From Candidatus Doudnabacteria bacterium (GTDB lineage Bacteria > Patescibacteriota > Doudnabacteria > UBA920): 7,437 nt of DNA. The translations under genes were made by a program, and so were the position numbers. Of this stretch, positions 5,462-7,437 are shown in pieces. Position 1 is the first letter of the stretch. Each line of letters opens with the position of its first letter. The notes beneath the pieces were generated by a model. That model was not told the DNA's origin, ran no database searches, and was given only the letters and a program-made list of their open reading frames with translations. Location: the NCBI GenBank assembly GCA_903913365.1, contig CAIWKW010000068.1, positions 1-7,437 on the forward strand. Direction: 5' to 3'.

Positions 5462-6223
5462 TTAAGTTAATATTCTTGATCCGCTTTTAGTTATTGCCAC
5501 CGTATGTTCAAAGTGGGCGGAAAGTTTGCCGTCCGCGGTTCTAATGGTCCACTGGTCCGGATCAACAGTCAAAAAATGTTCGCCTTCGCAAAGCATTGGC
5601 TCTATGGCTATTACCATACCTTCTTTAAGAACGTCGCCAGTGCCTTTTTTGCCGTAGCAGGGCACCATTGGGTCTTCGTGTACATCGTAGCCAACGCCGT
5701 GGCCTACCAAATCGCGCACCACGTCAAATCCAGCGGCCCTGGCTGTGCTTTGGATGGCAAAGCCAATGTCCCCTGTTGTGGCTCCGGGGCGGACTTCTTT
5801 AATGGCCATGTTCAAAGATTTTTTGGTTGCATCCATTATTTTCTTTGCTTTGTCGGAAAAATCGCCAACTCCAACTGTGACAGCGTGGTCCGTATATAAC
5901 TTTTTATATTCCATGCCAATGTCCAGGCCAACAATATCCCCGCTTTTTAATATTATATGTTTGGATGGAATGCCGTGCACAACTTCATCATTAACCGAAG
6001 TACAGAGTCCTGCCGGGAAGGGGTTGTTTTTGGCGCCGTAATTTTTAAAACTCGGCCTTCCGCCAATGGAATAAATTTGCTGTTCGGCAAATTCATTTAA
6101 GTCCCAGGTAGAAACCCCGGGCTTTACCAGTGCGGCGGTTTTTTCCAGAATATCGTGAAGAAGCCTGCCGCCTTGGGCAATTATTTCTATTTCTTCTTCG
6201 GTTTTAATAAGGCCTTTTTTCAT
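5462..6223 (-). CDS. map: Methionine aminopeptidase, type I
   Basis: Removes the initiator Met from nascent proteins in the cytoplasm, using two divalent metal ions in a pita-bread fold. The five metal ligands are all visible: Asp101 (GLDIG), Asp112 (YTDHA), His175 (VGHGVG), Glu208 (AIEPM) and Glu239 (HFEHT). The conserved substrate-site His83 (VVHG) and His182 (VHEDP) are also present. At 253 residues it is the normal length for the short type I enzyme, with no N-terminal zinc-finger extension. The ATG at 6223 is the only plausible start, since an in-frame TAG lies 12 nt upstream. No Shine-Dalgarno site precedes it: the upstream sequence is AT-rich and merges with an inverted repeat array 8 nt away. 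The adk-map neighbourhood matches the end of the spc operon. Confidence 0.97.
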   Translation of the reverse strand: MKKGLIKTEEEIEIIAQGGRLLHDILEKTAALVKPGVSTWDLNEFAEQQIYSIGGRPSFKNYGAKNNPFPAGLCTSVNDEVVHGIPSKHIILKSGDIVGLDIGMEYKKLYTDHAVTVGVGDFSDKAKKIMDATKKSLNMAIKEVRPGATTGDIGFAIQSTARAAGFDVVRDLVGHGVGYDVHEDPMVPCYGKKGTGDVLKEGMVIAIEPMLCEGEHFLTVDPDQWTIRTADGKLSAHFEHTVAITKSGSRILT

Positions 6224-6231
6224 ATAATATT

Positions 6232-6335
6232 GATACTAATATACCAATTGATGCGAATGATGCTAATAATACTAATAGGTTTGGCCTGGGATTAGTATTA
6301 TTTGTATCATTGGTATGCATTAGTATATTGGCATC
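6232..6335. repeat. Inverted array of 9-nt repeats
   Basis: Five consecutive 9-nt units (GATACTAAT, ATACCAATT, GATGCGAAT, GATGCTAAT, AATACTAAT; 6232-6276) are followed by a 14-nt spacer (6277-6290). Five units of the opposite orientation then follow (ATTAGTATT, ATTTGTATC, ATTGGTATG, CATTAGTAT, ATTGGCATC; 6291-6335). The two 45-nt arms are imperfect inverted copies, with the innermost 12 bp perfect, and could form a long hairpin. The array nearly fills the gap between the second kinase stop (6339) and the map start (6223). It may stabilise or attenuate the transcript, or be a small mobile repeat; no terminal duplication or gene is visible. Confidence 0.85.
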
Positions 6336-6338
6336 ACA

Positions 6339-6947
6339 CTACTTGGATAGCTTAAGGTAGCCCAGTAGTTTTTTGCGAGCCTCTACAATGGTACCCAGGC
6401 TGGAAATTTTTTTAAATTTGTATTGGGTTTTGAAAAAGGTTACGACTTCGGAAATATTGGTTTTATAATAAGCTATTCTGTTTTTTAGCGCTTTATCATT
6501 GTCGTCCGGACGCTTGCTGAATTTGCCTTTAAAATATTCTTTGCGCCCCGTCATCCGCTTAATGGTTTCTTTGAGCGGAATGGTTAAATAGATAAAAATG
6601 GTATTCTGTCTTTTTTCCTGCTTAAGCCACTTGGCAACCAGTTTGGCCTCGCCGAGCATTTTGGGCGTGCCGTTAAGAAGCAGTCCCTGCGAGGCGGGCA
6701 CGGCGTGAATGCTGTCGTGAAGTATTTGTCTGACAATTGCGGTTGGGGTAAGCTTGCCTTTGTCCAAAGTTTCGTCCAGTCGGTACTTTTTCTTTAAAAC
6801 CGGATTTTTAGAAATGGAGCGCAGTTCGCGCCCCATGTCTAAATCGTACATATTGAATTTTTCCGCCAGAAAGGCGCCATGAGTTGCTTTTCCCGATGCC
6901 GGGTCGCCAAGAAGAATTATATTTAGCGGGGCGTTGTTCTTTTCCAT
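6339..6947 (-). CDS. Divergent adenylate-kinase-like protein
   Basis: A 202-residue nucleoside monophosphate kinase homologue. It keeps the P-loop GDPASGKATHG (14-24; canonical GxPGSGKGTQ), a likely NMP-binding Arg in MGRELR (38-43), a loop LLLNGTPK (89-96) where adenylate kinases have LLDGFPR, and RPDD (146-149) in the lid region. The Asp-to-Asn and Arg-to-Lys changes in the DGFPR motif affect substrate-binding residues, so substrate or activity may differ from adenylate kinase. It starts directly after the stop of adk (TAA then ATG, no gap) and has no Shine-Dalgarno site, which points to coupled translation and origin by tandem duplication. Cytoplasmic. It could be a UMP/CMP-type kinase or a regulatory paralogue; the sequence does not decide. 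Confidence 0.85.
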   Translation of the reverse strand: MEKNNAPLNIILLGDPASGKATHGAFLAEKFNMYDLDMGRELRSISKNPVLKKKYRLDETLDKGKLTPTAIVRQILHDSIHAVPASQGLLLNGTPKMLGEAKLVAKWLKQEKRQNTIFIYLTIPLKETIKRMTGRKEYFKGKFSKRPDDNDKALKNRIAYYKTNISEVVTFFKTQYKFKKISSLGTIVEARKKLLGYLKLSK

Positions 6948-7437
6948 TTAGGTTAGGCTCAAAGCGCTGTTAATATTTTCCGTAACTTTTTCCACGGCAG
7001 GGCTGCCGTCTATGGCCAGAAATTTGGAGTTTAGCTTTAAATAATCTATCATCGGCACAGTGTCGTGCTCGTACTGGTTTAGCCGCAGTTCAATTTTTTC
7101 CATGGTGTCGTCGGCCCGGCCTTCTATTTCCGCGCGGTGGAGCATTCTTTTTACACACTCGTCTTTCGGCAAATCTATAAGCAAAGTTAAAAAGTTTATT
7201 CGCCCCTGCATTTTTAACATGGCCATAAGCCTTTCGGCTTGGGCCGTTCGCCTGGGCAGTCCGTCAAAAATAACACCCTGGTTTTTTGGCAAAGACTCCA
7301 GTTTTTCCTGCGCAACCTGGAACATTAAATCGTCGGTCAGTAAAATTCCGTTGTCTATTAAACTCTTAACCTGTTTGCCGGTTGGGGTTTCTTCTTTGGA
7401 AATTTGCCTTAAAATTGCCCCGTTTTCCCAATAAAAA
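6948..7437 (-). CDS. adk: Adenylate kinase, short-lid type, 5' end off the window
   Basis: Converts AMP and ATP to two ADP in the cytoplasm. The frame is open to the window edge, with 162 residues visible. Missing are roughly the first 25-35 residues, including the P-loop. Seen in order: ENGAILR at the AMP-binding TGDxLR position, the LIDNGILLTDDLM stretch (cf. GKLVPDEIV), FDGLPRR (the DGFPR motif), and RAEIEGRADD followed by ELRLNQYEHDTVPMIDYL. The lid passes straight from RAEIEGRADD without the long zinc-type insertion of E. coli Adk, so this is the short form. The ATG at 7325 is internal. The order adk-map follows secY in the classical spc operon, so secY may lie just beyond the right edge. 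Confidence 0.93.
   Translation of the reverse strand, partial: FYWENGAILRQISKEETPTGKQVKSLIDNGILLTDDLMFQVAQEKLESLPKNQGVIFDGLPRRTAQAERLMAMLKMQGRINFLTLLIDLPKDECVKRMLHRAEIEGRADDTMEKIELRLNQYEHDTVPMIDYLKLNSKFLAIDGSPAVEKVTENINSALSLT

Noticed and set aside
5504..5899. Plus-strand open frame of 131 codons
   Set aside because: It is antisense to map, whose five metal ligands are intact.

Overview
The window looks like bacterial chromosome from a reduced-genome lineage, probably Patescibacteria/CPR (Parcubacteria-like). This is inferred from the compact gene order, the short dispersed intergenic repeats, the short-lid adenylate kinase and genes lacking Shine-Dalgarno sites. No 16S rRNA or ribosomal protein is present to confirm it. 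TGA is used as a stop (end of the FtsZ-like gene, followed directly by a terminator), so the code is the standard bacterial one.

Left end (1-1434): a 5'-truncated thrS (threonyl-tRNA synthetase) runs rightward. It begins abruptly at about position 60, next to the 3'-directed piece of an oppositely oriented rpe (ribulose-phosphate 3-epimerase). Both genes lose their 5' parts at the same point, which suggests an inverted chimeric join or a real rearrangement. Positions 1435-1840 hold no gene: there is a short dispersed repeat, a chain of inverted repeats that could form a structured RNA, and a strong bidirectional terminator.

Centre (1841-4936, minus strand): a self-contained two-gene operon with its own candidate promoter (TTGACA, 17-nt spacer, CTTAAT) and terminator. 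The first gene encodes a protein with a signal peptide and one membrane span; its exported part may hold two LysM-like repeats. The second overlaps it by 41 nt and encodes a 632-residue divergent FtsZ/tubulin-superfamily protein with a disordered linker and an extra C-terminal domain. The pair suggests an uncharacterised membrane-anchored cytoskeletal system, and it is the most interesting part of the window.

Right end (4968-7437, minus strand): adk (5' end off the window), a divergent second adenylate-kinase-like gene starting immediately after the adk stop, map (methionine aminopeptidase), and a small Cys-motif protein, closed by a strong terminator. The adk-map order matches the end of the classical spc ribosomal operon (secY-adk-map-infA), but infA is not there; the small Cys-rich protein occupies its place. 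Between the second kinase and map lies an inverted array of 9-nt repeats (five units, a 14-nt loop, five units reversed).
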